Shown: positions 63,327-64,000 of the stretch, piece after piece | How positions within the stretch are numbered: the first letter of the stretch is position 1 | Layout: each line of letters starts with the position of its first letter | Notes under the pieces: model-generated | The model's database searches: none | Told to the model about the DNA's origin: nothing | What the model saw: only the letters and a program-made list of their open reading frames with translations | Program-made: the position numbers and the translations under genes | Assembly: GCF_958979055.1 (NCBI RefSeq) | Contig: NC_084887.1 | Span: forward strand, 37,922,620 to 37,986,619 | Source: Alnus glutinosa | Lineage: Eukaryota; Streptophyta; Magnoliopsida; Fagales; Betulaceae | Direction of reading: 5' to 3' | DNA length: 64,000 nt

Positions 63327-64000
63327 ATGGCTACAAATGAAGGCTTGGCACCTTCGGTAGAAGACATGATATCCCATGATTTATTCATGTCGCCCAAGTG
63401 ATGCATCTTCAAAACCCCTGTCATACTCTTTAGGCATAATGAACAAGCTTATATCCCCAACGCATTTTCTATTGGCCCTTTCCACCATGGCAATATAAAC
63501 TTGAAAGCCACGAAAAAAATTAAAGCCAAGTATTTGCGACGACTTATCTCTCGGTCTCCGTCTCCAGAGACAAAGCTAAGAGATCTCATCAATTCCATCA
63601 AGGCCGTGGAGGGAGTGGCTCGTGAGTGTTATGCCGGACCAATTTATTGCAGCCCAGATGAATTTGTGAACATTTTGGTAATGGATGGTTGCTTCATCAT
63701 TGAGTTGTTTCGTAAGAATGCTTACAAATGGCATAGGGAATAAGATGACCTGTTTTCAACATGGCTTGTATGCTCCAATTTCTATACCATGACTTGATTT
63801 TGCTCGAAAATCAAGTGCCTTGGATGGTGCTTGAGGGTTTGTTTAACATGACCATCGACCCCACCAGAGAAAACAAGTCTCTAACGCAACTTGCCATAGA
63901 ATTCTTTGCTAACATTTTCTCATCCACAGATCCCGGAATAGTTCCCCCTATCCAAGACATCAAGCATATTCTCGACCTGTTCAGAAAATGGTTGGTTTTA
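63327..64000 (+). pseudogene. DUF247 family pseudogene 7 (runs off window)
   Basis: The start MATNEGLAPSVEDMIS at 63327 fits the family. TGT-to-TGA at 63399-63401 stops the frame at the Cys of CCIFKTP. Reading on in the same frame gives CIFKTPVILFRHN, YIPNAFSIGPFHHG, KATKKIKAKYLRRL and VNILVMDGCFIIELF. GAA-to-TAA at about 63741 makes a second stop, and a 1-bp deletion close by (GACCTG for GACCCTG) shifts the frame. After the shift YHDLILLENQVPWMVLEGLF, DIKHILDLFRKWLV and so on are still readable to the window edge. The initial segment is shorter than in the other copies. The C-half lies outside the window. Confidence 0.92.

Overview
The window reads as plant nuclear DNA, most likely from a woody eudicot (the lineage is inference). 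It is very AT-rich, full of microsatellites, MITEs, LTR-retrotransposon pieces and nested insertions, and carries one expanded gene family. All recognisable host genes belong to the plant-specific DUF247 family (UPF0481-like proteins). These have a conserved N-half (CIFKTP, IPDAFSIGPLHHG, HDLILLENQ), a variable linker, a conserved C-half (SATSLVEAGIKFKR, DGVLEIP, RNLISYEQC, ITSYA, NWLNPEDAA) and one C-terminal membrane helix (FNTPWAILSTLAAVILLIL).

DUF247 copies, left to right: pseudogene 1 (1517-2965, +, two nonsense codons and two frameshifts); intact gene 2 (14572-15969, +, 465 aa); pseudogene 3 (24066-22725, -, two frameshifts); a C-terminal relic (30433-30578, +); 5' fragment 4 (36896-37189, +, cut off near codon 93); intact gene 5 (44406-45821, +, 471 aa); intact gene 6 (56186-57466, +, 426 aa); and pseudogene 7 (63327 to the window end, +, broken and partial). 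Three copies are intact and at least five are broken, which is a birth-and-death cluster. The family's biochemical function is unknown. DUF247 genes are known at the S and Z self-incompatibility loci of grasses and as the asparagus sex-determination gene SOFF, so a polymorphic cluster like this one deserves attention.

The copies are not only coding duplicates. Most carry a long conserved leader: TATA-like box, short exon 1 ending AAGATTGAG|GTGAGG, exon 2 beginning CAG|GATCCTCAAG and ending before GTATGTG, then a last acceptor TTTAG|GAGGC about 30-45 bp before the ATG. I infer two 5'UTR introns. Copy 7 and two orphan sites (19.5-20.3 kb and 29.1-30.3 kb) carry a second, unrelated promoter type. 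A roughly 3 kb upstream segment occurs twice directly (8.9-12.2 kb, 31.2-34.1 kb) and once inverted (37.25-41.28 kb); the inverted copy lies just downstream of the point where fragment 4 is cut off.

Mobile DNA fills the rest. It includes a CACTA element with perfect ends and a 3-bp target duplication (17721-19076), a hAT-type element with perfect ends and an 8-bp target duplication (60342-61832), a solo LTR with a visible empty site in its paralogue (10921-11407), a tandem array of a miniature LTR retrotransposon (27162-28617), a deleted Gypsy-type retrotransposon with a second insertion three codons into gag (38173-40634), a hAT transposase relic (24311-25305), Copia pieces, and two elements whose cores are tandem GC-rich hairpins (32.3-33.0 kb, 59.2-60.0 kb). 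I found no convincing functional tRNA, rRNA or other non-DUF247 host gene, and no CRISPR array.
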